From contig NZ_QVNU01000001.1 in assembly GCF_003545715.1 (NCBI RefSeq), positions 930,001 to 994,000 on the forward strand: a DNA stretch of 64,000 nt. The letters are read 5' to 3'. Both the position numbers and the translations under genes were made by a program. This DNA is from Taibaiella koreensis. GTDB lineage: Bacteria; Bacteroidota; Bacteroidia; Chitinophagales; Chitinophagaceae. Positions within the stretch are counted from its first letter, which is position 1; each line of letters opens with the position of its first letter. The notes under the pieces are model-generated. The model saw nothing but the letters and a program-made list of their open reading frames with translations. It searched no databases and had not been told where the DNA came from. This document shows positions 1-8,583 of this stretch, piece by piece.

Positions 1-85
1 GCACCAGGTAGGGATTATGGGCAGGATGCTGCGCCGCCGCTACGTAGGATAGCAGAGCAATAAGGGTTAGGAACCAGGTTCTCAT
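1..85 (-). CDS. 5' end of a secreted protein gene (partial)
   Basis: The first 28 codons of a minus-strand gene that continues beyond the left edge. They begin with ATG (CAT at 83-85) and read as a classic Sec signal peptide: a charged MRT start, a hydrophobic core and an AAAQ-type end about 19 residues in, followed by a mature start rich in His and Pro. This places the product in the periplasm, outer membrane or outside the cell. Nothing more can be said about its function from this fragment. It lies upstream of, and on the same strand as, the protease gene ending at 128, so the protease is downstream of it only if they are read as separate units. Confidence 0.6.
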   Translation of the reverse strand, partial: MRTWFLTLIALLSYVAAAQHPAHNPYLV

Positions 86-127
86 TTCAAAATGATTTCT
101 TATTACCGTTGTTTCAAAATAGCATTA

Positions 128-1264
128 CTAGTATACCTTAATAAGGCATACATATTTCTTCAGGATCTTTACCTGATCCTGCAATTCCTTGTCCGGGATG
201 TTGGTAGCTGATGGTATTTTTGGCGCCTTGGGAAGCTTCTGGTAAAGCTGTAACAGGTATGCGGATTTTACCGCATAATTCACATTCTCCGTCTTTGTTC
301 CAGGCGTCTTTAATTTGGCAGAAGTGATACCTACCACGTTTCCCGATTGATTGAAGAGGGGACCACCGCTATTCCCCGGCTGAAGAGGGACGGAGATCTG
401 GTAATACCTGGCATCATCGGCAACACCAGATGTAGCACTGATAATGCCATCCGTCACTTTGTAATTCCTACCCATGACCTCGTTCAGGGGATAGCCTATG
501 GTAAACACCTTAACGCCTATATCGGCATTCTCCGCTATGCCATAAGGAATAGCAGGCAGTGTCTTGAATTGACTGTCGGTGATCTGCAATAAGGCTATAT
601 CATTTTCGATGTCCGTCAGTAACAGTTTCGCCTTATAAGTAAATGTGCCGGTTTCACGGGAAGCAGTTACTTCGATACCGGATGCATCGAGGATCACATG
701 CGCGCTGGTAGCTATAATGCCGCCTGTGGTCAGGAAGAATCCGCTGCCTGATGATTTTGAATTGTCTTTTTTAAACAACACATCATTACTGGTTGCTGCG
801 GGATAGATCTTGATAAAATGATCTTCCCTTTTCTGCAACGTCTTCTGGTCCTTTAATACAATGGTCAATATGGATTCGCTCTCCAGGTCCATATGGGCAA
901 AGGTCTCGTAGGGTGTTTTGTCGCTCCAGTACCATATTGTCGCATATACCCCTCTCATAGCGCCGGGTTCAAACGTAGCTTTTACTTCTCCTTTTTGCCA
1001 GCCGGGTACTTCGGTTTCGATAATGACGGCCTTATACTGGCTTCCTGCTTTTAAAATCCCTACCTTATAATAGGGCATTCCGTCTCTTTGATAGCTTTTA
1101 TAAATGCCCTCAATCGGATCAATTTTTTTTGAAGACAAATAAGCCCGGATGGTATCTTCTGTCCACCTGGTCGATTCGGGCGCCACCGGCTTGTTTTCAC
1201 CGGTTTGCCCCATCACCGATAGCGATAGGGACAGGAACAAAAGGAGGGCAACTTGTTTTTTCAT
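128..1264 (-). CDS. Secreted trypsin-like (S1C/DegP-type) serine protease
   Basis: A 378-residue exported serine endopeptidase. An N-terminal signal peptide (about 1-19, ending in MGQ) is followed by an unrecognised region (about 20-160), then a chymotrypsin-fold protease domain (about 170-350). The catalytic triad is readable as H189 (ATSAHV), D222 (ENDIAL) and S299 (PGNSGGP), so the enzyme should be active. No PDZ domain follows, unlike DegP/HtrA; the chain ends soon after the protease fold. Likely role: periplasmic or surface protein processing or quality control. The N-terminal region could be a regulatory or substrate-binding module, but I do not recognise its family. The start is the ATG at 1264, directly before the signal peptide. 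Confidence 0.85.
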   Translation of the reverse strand: MKKQVALLLFLSLSLSVMGQTGENKPVAPESTRWTEDTIRAYLSSKKIDPIEGIYKSYQRDGMPYYKVGILKAGSQYKAVIIETEVPGWQKGEVKATFEPGAMRGVYATIWYWSDKTPYETFAHMDLESESILTIVLKDQKTLQKREDHFIKIYPAATSNDVLFKKDNSKSSGSGFFLTTGGIIATSAHVILDASGIEVTASRETGTFTYKAKLLLTDIENDIALLQITDSQFKTLPAIPYGIAENADIGVKVFTIGYPLNEVMGRNYKVTDGIISATSGVADDARYYQISVPLQPGNSGGPLFNQSGNVVGITSAKLKTPGTKTENVNYAVKSAYLLQLYQKLPKAPKIPSATNIPDKELQDQVKILKKYVCLIKVY

Positions 1265-1753
1265 TTGCTATGCCTGAATTATGATCATTGGGGATTTTCA
1301 TCTGTGCTTCTCCGGAAAAGCCGATGATGAGGCGCAATATAATGCCGCGACAGCCCATGAATAAAATGGTAAGGATGGCGGTGCGGCATACATTTGCCGT
1401 CTTGGATTCCCGCTTCGTTGAAGTACTCAAAAATACTTCCGATAAGTGCCTATGCCAAGAAAGCAGCGACTACTTATCGACTATTGTCGCCGGCACTGCG
1501 TCTACAATGCGACTACGATAAGCGTTGAATCGATTTGAGGATAGCTGATTCGTAAAAACCACCTGGGAGATTGTTTCGTTTTTTGAAACAATAGCAGCAT
1601 TCAAAGAGGATGAATGATATCGCCAAAAACAACCGGTTCCCGATTGAATTTTTTTAAGGAGCGCTTATGCGCATGAGCTGCCGCATACCTAACCGGGAAC
1701 GGTAACAAGCACATATTTCGACTGTACGGCGGCGCCAGGCAGGATATAGATAT
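1265..1753. other. Non-coding gap of about 490 bp
   Basis: No convincing gene is seen in this stretch. Short open frames on both strands have no signal peptide, recognisable motif or credible composition. The one structured element is an inverted repeat at 1570-1592. The right end abuts the terminator of the membrane-protein gene at 1811. It separates two minus-strand genes, so it should contain the promoter of the protease gene at its left end. Confidence 0.5.
1570..1592. repeat. 8-bp inverted repeat in a gene-free stretch
   Basis: ATTGTTTC and its exact complement GAAACAAT are separated by seven bases (GTTTTTT). This could be an operator or a weak hairpin. It is not next to a gene end, so a terminator role is unlikely. 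Confidence 0.4.
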
Positions 1754-1788
1754 AAAAAAAGATTCCGGCAATAACAATTGCCGGAATC
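1754..1788 (-). terminator. Intrinsic terminator of the DUF308-type gene
   Basis: A 12-bp perfect stem (GATTCCGGCAAT and its complement, 1761-1788) is followed on the minus strand by a run of seven T. It lies about 25 bp after the stop codon at 1811. Confidence 0.85.
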
Positions 1789-1810
1789 CTGACCAGGGAT
1801 AAAATGCACA

Positions 1811-2380
1811 TCACTCCACTTCTCCCATGATCAAATTCCGCAACTTCACCGCAAATTGCATGTTCAGAATGCCGTAAATGATAGAAAAGACGCCCACCAG
1901 CACGAATGAAGCGGTAGGGCCGAAAACGTTGGCTATAAGGCCCACTGCGATAACGGTGCCCACCAGCACGCTCACAAAACGCATGATCATATTCTGCGGG
2001 CGGAAGCGCTCCATCAGCAGTAAGGTGAATCCGTAAATGAATTGCAGGGTGACAATGAATATAATACCGTAGCTCATATACAGGATAAAGAATGCCACAT
2101 CCGGTACAAAGAACAGGAACACGATACCGGCAGCCAACTCTACCAATCCTTCGAGCAGCAGCCACTGGTGCGCAATGCGCAGGTGCCTGTTGTTGTAGGC
2201 ATACATAAACGTCAGTATTGCGGCAGCCAGGTTAAGGATGCCGAAGGAAACGATAAGGGCCATTGGATTAATCAGGGCGCAGAAAAGCGCTGCGATACCC
2301 CAGGCGATGGCCAGGGTACCCTTTGCGACCAGCAAATTATTCTGCCTGGTCGTTCCGGTTCTTTGAAGGGATAAGTCCAT
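1811..2380 (-). CDS. DUF308/HdeD-like integral membrane protein
   Basis: A 189-residue protein that is almost entirely hydrophobic, with about six predicted membrane helices starting near residue 20 and short charged loops (RPQN, YNNRHL). The arrangement of three helix pairs resembles the DUF308/HdeD family of small inner-membrane proteins, some of which are linked to acid stress. That assignment is from overall architecture, not a diagnostic motif. It is a single-gene unit with its own terminator at 1754-1788. The upstream gap to the divergent methyltransferase gene is about 160 bp and must hold both promoters. Function unknown. Confidence 0.7.
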   Translation of the reverse strand: MDLSLQRTGTTRQNNLLVAKGTLAIAWGIAALFCALINPMALIVSFGILNLAAAILTFMYAYNNRHLRIAHQWLLLEGLVELAAGIVFLFFVPDVAFFILYMSYGIIFIVTLQFIYGFTLLLMERFRPQNMIMRFVSVLVGTVIAVGLIANVFGPTASFVLVGVFSIIYGILNMQFAVKLRNLIMGEVE

Positions 2381-2509
2381 AACAGCAGATTTTTGTTATT
2401 GATCTAACAGCCGGTTTTTTTTATTGTTTGCATAAAAAGTATGGAAGGCTGCTCCAAATCCGCGAATTTTGTATAGGCTATTCATAGTCAGCATACTGTC
2501 GCTTTATCC

Positions 2510-2543
2510 TTTTTTTCTATAAAATTGATCGTTTTTTTCTATA
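2510..2543 (+). repeat. Two direct copies of TTTTTTTCTATA before rsmB-like gene
   Basis: The 12-mer TTTTTTTCTATA occurs at 2510-2521 and again at 2532-2543, 22 bp apart, the second copy ending just before the start codon at 2545. This is two helical turns, which would suit a regulator site, but simple AT-rich sequence can also do this by chance. Confidence 0.35.
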
Positions 2544-2544
2544 G

Positions 2545-3693
2545 ATGTCTTTCTTTCAGGATCATATTCTGCGCATCGTTCAGCAATACGAAGGGAATCC
2601 GCCGCTGGCGGTGTTTTTAAAGCAATATTTCCGGCAATATCCCCGGCTGGGCTCCCGCGACCGGAAGGCGCTAAGCGAGGCGGCTTATATTTATTACCGC
2701 TGCCGGCGGTTCCTGGGAGCTACGGTCGCTGTCGAAGATGTTATTGCACAGGGCATATCGCTTTGCGGCAGCAGGAATGCCTTTTTGCAAAAAATGATCC
2801 CGGCACAACCGGCATCTCCCGCAATCCTATTGGAGCAGCGCTCCGATTTCGACGATTACCTTTCTCCCCGGCTGGCCGCAGACAAGTGGCTCCGGTCTCT
2901 ATGGCAGCAACCGGAATTGTTTATTCGCCTGCGCCGTGATGCTTCTACAGGAAAAAAACGGCTTCAGGACGCGAACATATCCTTTAACGAAGAGGCGCTG
3001 CCTGGTCATGCAGGTGGCGATTGCCTGAAGCTACCTAACGGATCGGCGATAGATGGCATCCTTCCACCCGATACTTATGTGGTGCAGGATTGGGCATCGC
3101 AAGCCAGCATTCACCTGTTGCTTCAGAAATTATCCGTAATGCCGGCTACCATCTGGGACGTATGTTCCGGCGCCGGCGGAAAGTCACTGCTGCTGAAAGA
3201 TATCATCGGGAAATGTACACAGCTGGCAACTGACATAAGAGCAAGTATCCTGCACAATTTACAGCAGCGGTTCCGGCTTTACGGCCTGGGGCGGGTCGAA
3301 ACGCTGGTGCTGGACAGTGCCGATGCGCAGGCAGTGGCCGCTCATATCGGTGAAAGGCAATTTGACCTGGTTCTTTGCGATGTTCCCTGCAGCGGCAGCG
3401 GTACCTGGGCGCGTACGCCAGAACAATTCCACTTCTTCAGGCCGCAGGATCTGCAGAAATTCCGTCAGCTGCAATATCCTATTGCCGCCAATGCTGCGCA
3501 GTATGTTGCGCCCGGCGGTATGCTCGCCTATATTACCTGTAGCGTGTTCCGCGAAGAGAACGAAGCGGTAGTCGCACAATTGGAGCAGACAACCCGGCTA
3601 AAGCTGGTACACCAACAGTTGATCGACGGCATCGACCGGCAAGCCGATTGCCTGTTCCTCGCCCTGTTCCAAAGGGAAATGGACGAAAGCTGA
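2545..3693 (+). CDS. RsmB/NOP2-type RNA (cytosine-C5) methyltransferase
   Basis: A 382-residue SAM-dependent methyltransferase of the NOL1/NOP2/Sun family, which puts a methyl group on C5 of cytosines in rRNA. An N-terminal helical region (about 1-130, NusB-like in RsmB) precedes the catalytic domain (about 175-375). SAM motif I is DVCSGAGGK (205-213). The two cysteines typical of the family are both present: C282 in motif IV (PCSGSG) and the catalytic C332 in motif VI (TCSVF). It is shorter than E. coli RsmB (about 430 residues). The ATG start at 2545 gives a sensible N-terminus. It is transcribed alone, converging on the subtilase gene. The exact rRNA target cannot be read from the sequence. 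Confidence 0.88.
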   Translation: MSFFQDHILRIVQQYEGNPPLAVFLKQYFRQYPRLGSRDRKALSEAAYIYYRCRRFLGATVAVEDVIAQGISLCGSRNAFLQKMIPAQPASPAILLEQRSDFDDYLSPRLAADKWLRSLWQQPELFIRLRRDASTGKKRLQDANISFNEEALPGHAGGDCLKLPNGSAIDGILPPDTYVVQDWASQASIHLLLQKLSVMPATIWDVCSGAGGKSLLLKDIIGKCTQLATDIRASILHNLQQRFRLYGLGRVETLVLDSADAQAVAAHIGERQFDLVLCDVPCSGSGTWARTPEQFHFFRPQDLQKFRQLQYPIAANAAQYVAPGGMLAYITCSVFREENEAVVAQLEQTTRLKLVHQQLIDGIDRQADCLFLALFQREMDES

Positions 3694-3715
3694 TCGCGGT
3701 TGATACGACGGTCTT

Positions 3716-5365
3716 TTACCGGATGCTAAGCTTAATCACCTGCTGTTGGTTGCCATTGTCCAGGTGCAGCAGGTAGAGTCCCGGTACCAAGGCATTGGTG
3801 GCGATGGATCCGCCCACATTGACCTGGCCGTCACCGAGCCGGCGGCCCTGCATATCGGAGATCTGGTAGTGGATCACGCCACGGCTTGAAGCGCCTTGCA
3901 CATATACTTCATCAATAGCCGGATTGGGATAGATGCGGAATAGCTCGTCCCGGCGTTTGGGGTCTGTTCCCGCTATGCCGGTAGTGATATAAGCCCTTTT
4001 GAAATCGGGAACGCCATTGCCCACATTGTTATTGGGCTGCGCAAAAGAATCGGATACAGATTCGATGAGGGAGCGGATCTTCAGCGGCGCCCAGGTAGGC
4101 AGCGATTGCATGAGGCAGGCGGTAAGGCCGGCGATCACCGGCGTGGCGTAAGAGGTGCCCGAGGCCTGTGCCACAATACCTGCAGGATTGATCACAAAAT
4201 CCTGTACACCCTTTCCGCACACATTGGGCTTGAGCAGGCCGGCCGCATTGGGTCCCTTGCCCGAGCTGGAAGCCGGCGTCTTTGCCTGGTCCACAGAGCC
4301 TACCGTCATGGCGCTGTCGGCATCGCCCGGCGTAAGAATGTGCTGCCATGGGGTATCGCCTTCGTTGCCTGCTGAGGCCGCTACGAAAATGCCTTTTCTC
4401 ACGGCGGCATTGGCGGTCCGCGCCGGTAAGGTCGTTTTACCATCAAGCTCGCTGTAAACATGCGAATCGGCAGGATCGTCAAAAGTATTGTAGCCCAGCG
4501 AGGTCGTTACCAGGTCGGCGCCCAGGCTGTCGGCGCGCTCTACGGCAGCAGCAAAATTATCTTCCTCGATCGCCTGCTCCGAGCCGGCATCGTCTGAAAG
4601 ATACAGCGCATAGCTGGCCCTGGGTGCTGTGCCCACAAAGACTTCCGGTATATAGGCGGCCATGCACGACAATACCTGGCTGCCGTGGTTGCTGTAGTCA
4701 AATACATGCGCGGTGTCGTATATAAAGTTCCAGGTGTCTGCAAGCCTGTTTTGCTGGAAAAGACTGTCATAGACCGCGGCAGTATTTACCCCGCTGAAAC
4801 CCACGTCAACGACAGCGATCAGCTTACCTTCTCCCATATAGCCCTGCTCGTGCAGGTACTCCCCGTTGCAAAGATGGATCTGCGACCAGGCTGAATTGTA
4901 AAACCCGATATCGAAGCCAGTAGGTTTATGTCCCGGTCCATTTCCTTCGCCGGAAGGTCCGGGCTTATGGTGCAGCCCCCCAGGGTAATAAGCTACTTTC
5001 TTTACATTGCGGATAAAGGCTATGGATTGTAAAGACAAGATAGCAGCAGAGTCTTCCAGCAGCACGACGCAAGAATTTTGCCAGCGGGAACGGTTATGCA
5101 GTATGCCTCCGGTAACGCGCAGCACGCTGTCTATATAGGACTGCACTACGGGAAGGTCCGAGCTATCGGTGGCGATGCTAAACGTTGCTCTTCGTGCTAT
5201 GGCCCTCGGCGACAGGTAAGCCGAAGGATCGGATAAGGTGTAGGTAGTTGGTTGCTTATCCGCAAAAGTAACACGGAAAGCGTATTGCGGGTTTTGGGCC
5301 CTTGCGGAATGCGTAATGACAGTCAGGAATGCAAATGCCAGGCTAATGGAAACGAAATTCCTCAT
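3716..5365 (-). CDS. T9SS-exported S8 family (subtilisin-like) serine peptidase
   Basis: A 549-residue subtilase with a signal peptide (about 1-24), a propeptide-like region (about 25-165), an S8 catalytic domain and a type A T9SS sorting domain (about 470-549, with the typical YPNPA near its start and a final KLSIR). Catalytic residues are D187 (VVDVG), H227 (SNHGSQ), oxyanion N334 (SAGNEG) and S405 (SGTSYATP). Expected to be secreted through the outer membrane and either released or anchored to the surface. I chose the ATG at 5365 because the only upstream in-frame start is a TTG three codons earlier. It overlaps nothing; the cupin gene lies about 55 bp upstream on the same strand. Confidence 0.9.
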   Translation of the reverse strand: MRNFVSISLAFAFLTVITHSARAQNPQYAFRVTFADKQPTTYTLSDPSAYLSPRAIARRATFSIATDSSDLPVVQSYIDSVLRVTGGILHNRSRWQNSCVVLLEDSAAILSLQSIAFIRNVKKVAYYPGGLHHKPGPSGEGNGPGHKPTGFDIGFYNSAWSQIHLCNGEYLHEQGYMGEGKLIAVVDVGFSGVNTAAVYDSLFQQNRLADTWNFIYDTAHVFDYSNHGSQVLSCMAAYIPEVFVGTAPRASYALYLSDDAGSEQAIEEDNFAAAVERADSLGADLVTTSLGYNTFDDPADSHVYSELDGKTTLPARTANAAVRKGIFVAASAGNEGDTPWQHILTPGDADSAMTVGSVDQAKTPASSSGKGPNAAGLLKPNVCGKGVQDFVINPAGIVAQASGTSYATPVIAGLTACLMQSLPTWAPLKIRSLIESVSDSFAQPNNNVGNGVPDFKRAYITTGIAGTDPKRRDELFRIYPNPAIDEVYVQGASSRGVIHYQISDMQGRRLGDGQVNVGGSIATNALVPGLYLLHLDNGNQQQVIKLSIR

Positions 5366-5419
5366 ATACAACAATTATCGTCTAAAGTTACGATATAAAT
5401 CGGCATCAATACAAGGTGC

Positions 5420-5788
5420 TCAGCTATCGGTAAAGGTATCTGCTTCGTGCTCCGACAGCGAATTCAGCTCCAGGAAGGTACAATCCGTGATCGCGATGAT
5501 CTCATGCCAGATATAAGGCGGGATCTCGATCCGTGCCGGGCCTTCCACCCATTCCGTCTGTATGCTTTGCTGGTGTACCGGACGCCAGTTCAGGTGAAGA
5601 TTGCCATGCGCCAGGAGTATGATCTCGGGGTTTTTGCCCAGGGAGATACCTTTGTGATAATGCCGGCCGCTTACCGAGCCGGCCTTGCGGAAGCAAACCA
5701 GGTGCCGGCCCATACGTTCCTGGAAATACTCGTGTGTGCTGCCGCGTTCGTCGCTGCCGATAGCATCCAGTGGGGTGATCGTGATCAT
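5420..5788 (-). CDS. Small cupin (RmlC-like) protein
   Basis: A 122-residue single-domain protein that looks like a beta-sandwich cupin. The histidine cluster GRHYHKG (about 42-48), a central turn (KNPEIILLAHG) and a later PPYIWHEI with another His fit the metal or sugar-nucleotide site of cupin/RmlC-like folds such as the WxcM-like sugar isomerase group. It has no signal peptide, so it is cytoplasmic. It follows the DUF1835 gene by 11 bp on the same strand, so the two are probably co-transcribed. The substrate is unknown. Confidence 0.65.
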   Translation of the reverse strand: MITITPLDAIGSDERGSTHEYFQERMGRHLVCFRKAGSVSGRHYHKGISLGKNPEIILLAHGNLHLNWRPVHQQSIQTEWVEGPARIEIPPYIWHEIIAITDCTFLELNSLSEHEADTFTDS

Positions 5789-5799
5789 AACGTTTTAGT

Positions 5800-6621
5800 T
5801 TATCCGGTAGTGGTGTCGTTTTCCGTATGCTCAGCGGCGCTTGCCTGCTCCTCTTTCAGCTTTACATCGCCCTTATTAAGCTCAATTTTTCCGGCGGCAG
5901 CCATTTCGCGCAGGCGCCAGTGCAGGAATAAGTCGCCCGTGGGTAGCTTATGCTTGCTCATGGCCTGGTTCACCACTTTGGTCGCCTTTTGGTTTTGGCC
6001 GGTAATAAAGGTAAGCAGCAGGATATCGTAATGATCGATCGTTTGGGGCGCCAGCTTTTTGCCGCCCTGGTGTATCCGCATACCGGCATTTTCGGCAATC
6101 AGGCGGGGCCATTCGTCCCCGTCTGTTTCCCATTCCGAAACGGTTGTAACCCTTGCCAGCTTTTTTGCCTTGGCTATTTCCTTCACCGGTATATGTCCTA
6201 TGCTTTCGGGATAAAAAAGCTTGCCATTGACATCTAGAAAGGGCAGACCGTTGATATTGATGACGGAAAAACGTCCCTGGTGCTTCCTGAGGAAATGCAG
6301 CAGCCAGTAATAGGCCGTTACATCGGCAGGGGTAGGGGCCATCCAAAACCATATCTGCGCCTCCGGCTCGTTGGAAAGTCTGCTGGAAACTGCCATCAGC
6401 CGCTCGAGATCATCAACTTCCGCCGCAGATTGCCCTTCGGGCTGCGTTTGTGTCCAGAAGGCACCTCGGCCTTCGCTGAAAGTCATTCCTTCCGTTTTGA
6501 GCGGACCTACATGTAGAATATCTTTCAATACCACAATCTCGCCTTCCAGCGTTTGTTGGGCAATAGCTTCGATAACGGGCGTAGCGGTAAGATCGCCGAC
6601 GATAAGATGGATCACGCTCAT
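5800..6621 (-). CDS. DUF1835 domain-containing protein
   Basis: A 273-residue cytoplasmic protein. The N-terminus (MSVIHLIVGD, then LKDILHVGPL) is the pattern of the DUF1835 family, and the C-terminal half would fit the partner domain DUF3658, including a winged-helix-like ending before an acidic, charged tail. The family has no established function. I start it at the ATG at 6621; a longer in-frame start at 6726 would overlap the divergent isoaspartyl peptidase gene and lacks family-like sequence. The cupin gene follows 11 bp downstream. Confidence 0.75.
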   Translation of the reverse strand: MSVIHLIVGDLTATPVIEAIAQQTLEGEIVVLKDILHVGPLKTEGMTFSEGRGAFWTQTQPEGQSAAEVDDLERLMAVSSRLSNEPEAQIWFWMAPTPADVTAYYWLLHFLRKHQGRFSVININGLPFLDVNGKLFYPESIGHIPVKEIAKAKKLARVTTVSEWETDGDEWPRLIAENAGMRIHQGGKKLAPQTIDHYDILLLTFITGQNQKATKVVNQAMSKHKLPTGDLFLHWRLREMAAAGKIELNKGDVKLKEEQASAAEHTENDTTTG

Positions 6622-6709
6622 AGCTTGCAAAATAAAGTGTAATTTATGGAACCGCAAAGCAAAGTAAGGCAGCCGGAAATGCCTATATTCGTTCTCTTTT
6701 AATACACTT

Positions 6710-7633
6710 ATGTTCTCAATAGCCATCCATGGAGGAGCGGGTACTATCGCCCGCCATTTGCTTGATCGGGAAAAGCAGGTAGCCTACGAGGCCGGACTGA
6801 ATGCGGCTCTTGATGCGGGCTATGCCTTGCTGGAGGCCGGAGGTTCGGCCCTGGATGCCGTAACGGCGGCAGTGGTATCGCTGGAAGACTGTCCCTTGTT
6901 CAATGCAGGAAAGGGTTCCGTATTCAATCACGAAGGCCGGCACGAGATGGATGCTTCCATCATGCGTGGCGATACCCGGGAAGCCGGCGCTGTGGCCGGA
7001 ATACAGGGAGTAAAGAACCCGGTATTGCTGGCGCGTGAGGTTATGACGCATTCAGAACATGTGCTGCTATCCGGCGCCGGCGCAGCGGCATTTGCCCGCC
7101 GGCAGGGGCTGGCTTTTATGCCCGATGATTACTTCTACGATGCTTTCCGCTACCAGCAATACCAGGAAGCGCTATCGGCCGATCGTGTGCAGCTGGACCA
7201 CAGCGCCTCCGGCGATCGCAAATTCAGTACCGTGGGCGCCGTTGCGCTCGATAGCAAGGGGAATCTTTGCGCCGCAACCAGCACCGGTGGTATGACCAAT
7301 AAAAAATATGGCAGGATAGGCGATACGCCGGTGATTGGCGCCGGTACTTATGCCAGCAACGCTACCTGCGCCGTGTCCTGTACCGGACATGGCGAGCTGT
7401 TCCTGCGGCAGGTGGTAGCCCACCAGGTGCATTGCCTGATGGCCTACAAAGAATGTAGACTCGAAGAGGCCTGCCGGCAGGTAGTAATGACCGATCTTGT
7501 CGCTATCGGCGGCGAAGGCGGCCTCATTGCGGTAGACGCCCACGGCAATATTGCCATGCCCTTCAACTCCGAAGGGATGTACCGCGCCTGGCGAAGCAGC
7601 AATGGCTATGCCGGTGTGGCGATCCATACCTGA
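6710..7633 (+). CDS. iaaA: Isoaspartyl peptidase / L-asparaginase (Ntn hydrolase)
   Basis: A 307-residue plant-type asparaginase of the N-terminal nucleophile superfamily. It hydrolyses isoaspartyl dipeptides and asparagine after self-cleavage into alpha and beta subunits. Diagnostic features are the start IAIHGGAGT, the nucleophile T174 in STVGAVALD, and the substrate loop STGGMTNKKYGRIGD. The residue before the cleavage point is Ser (S173), where many homologues have Gly. There is no signal peptide, so it acts in the cytoplasm. The DUF1835 gene is divergent with about 90 bp between starts. Confidence 0.9.
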   Translation: MFSIAIHGGAGTIARHLLDREKQVAYEAGLNAALDAGYALLEAGGSALDAVTAAVVSLEDCPLFNAGKGSVFNHEGRHEMDASIMRGDTREAGAVAGIQGVKNPVLLAREVMTHSEHVLLSGAGAAAFARRQGLAFMPDDYFYDAFRYQQYQEALSADRVQLDHSASGDRKFSTVGAVALDSKGNLCAATSTGGMTNKKYGRIGDTPVIGAGTYASNATCAVSCTGHGELFLRQVVAHQVHCLMAYKECRLEEACRQVVMTDLVAIGGEGGLIAVDAHGNIAMPFNSEGMYRAWRSSNGYAGVAIHT

Positions 7634-7760
7634 GCGCCGCACGGAAACATCTTTATGTTGTTGATTTTGTCGTCCGGACCGCTACGGATGGTGAAAAATA
7701 CTTATCTTTAAGCCTCTTTTTTTATTTTCAAGCGCAATCAAAAGCACAGCAGACGAACCT

Positions 7761-8558
7761 ATGCAATATCGATCTTTACTTATGGCGGTGATCCTTCCGG
7801 CAATGCTGGCCGGTTGCTCCAAAGACAACAATACCACCACCCCTGACCCGGGGCCGGTTACGCCCATTGACGGCTATGGCCGCGTGACAATGACATTTGC
7901 CAACTATGTAGGCAATACACCACTGTCGCTGAACAATAGCCAGGGCTATGCCTACACCAATGCCAATGGCGACAGCTTCAATGTAAGCGCCTATAAATAC
8001 TATATCAGCAATATCAAATTTGTGAGAGAAGATGGGTACGAGTATGCCGAGCCGGAAAGCTACCACTTTATCGACGAGGCCGATCCCGCTTCGCTCAGCT
8101 TCAGCGTACCGGGCCTGATGCCGGGTAAGTATACCGCTGTGAAGCTGCTCATTGGCGTAGACAGCGCGCGCAATGTCTCCGGCGCGCAAACGGGTGCGCT
8201 CGATCCTATACACGGCATGTTCTGGACCTGGAGCACCGGTTATATTATGGCTAAAATGGAAGGCAATTTTAAGAATACCGATAATGGCAACAAAAGCGGT
8301 TTCTCGTACCATCTTGGCGGCTTCAAAGGGGAGTACCGCGTCGTTAACGAGATCACGCTTAGCCTGCCGCAGGACCTGGTCGCGGGAAACAATACGGCCT
8401 CTTCCATGACGCTGAGATCTAATGTCCTGGAATGGTTTGCCTTCCCCAGTATTGTCAAGCTGAATGAGATCAACCAGGTAGGCAGCGTAGGGCCTATAGC
8501 CCGTGGATTGAGCCTCAGCTTTAGCCAGTCTTTTTCGGTAACCAAGGTCGAGAATTGA
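7761..8558 (+). CDS. MbnP-like copper-binding lipoprotein
   Basis: A 265-residue exported lipoprotein: a hydrophobic start ends in a lipobox (LAGC, Cys at 19), followed by a low-complexity linker and a beta-rich domain. The conserved blocks KYYISNIKFV (about 79-88), LLIGVDSARNVSGAQ (129-143), GMFWTWSTGY (152-161) and YHLGGF (183-188) are those of the MbnP family. In studied MbnP proteins a partner di-haem enzyme (MbnH) turns a tryptophan into kynurenine, creating part of a copper site; W155, W157 and H184 are the obvious candidates here. The di-haem gene starts 25 bp downstream, so the two form an operon. The copper and kynurenine roles are inferred from the family. Confidence 0.8.
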   Translation: MQYRSLLMAVILPAMLAGCSKDNNTTTPDPGPVTPIDGYGRVTMTFANYVGNTPLSLNNSQGYAYTNANGDSFNVSAYKYYISNIKFVREDGYEYAEPESYHFIDEADPASLSFSVPGLMPGKYTAVKLLIGVDSARNVSGAQTGALDPIHGMFWTWSTGYIMAKMEGNFKNTDNGNKSGFSYHLGGFKGEYRVVNEITLSLPQDLVAGNNTASSMTLRSNVLEWFAFPSIVKLNEINQVGSVGPIARGLSLSFSQSFSVTKVEN

Positions 8559-8583
8559 TTTACCCATCTCTTATTCCTGTAAC

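Noticed and set aside
1197-1521. Short overlapping open frames on both strands in the gap after the protease gene
   Set aside because: They overlap each other and the protease start, and show no motif, signal peptide or credible start context.
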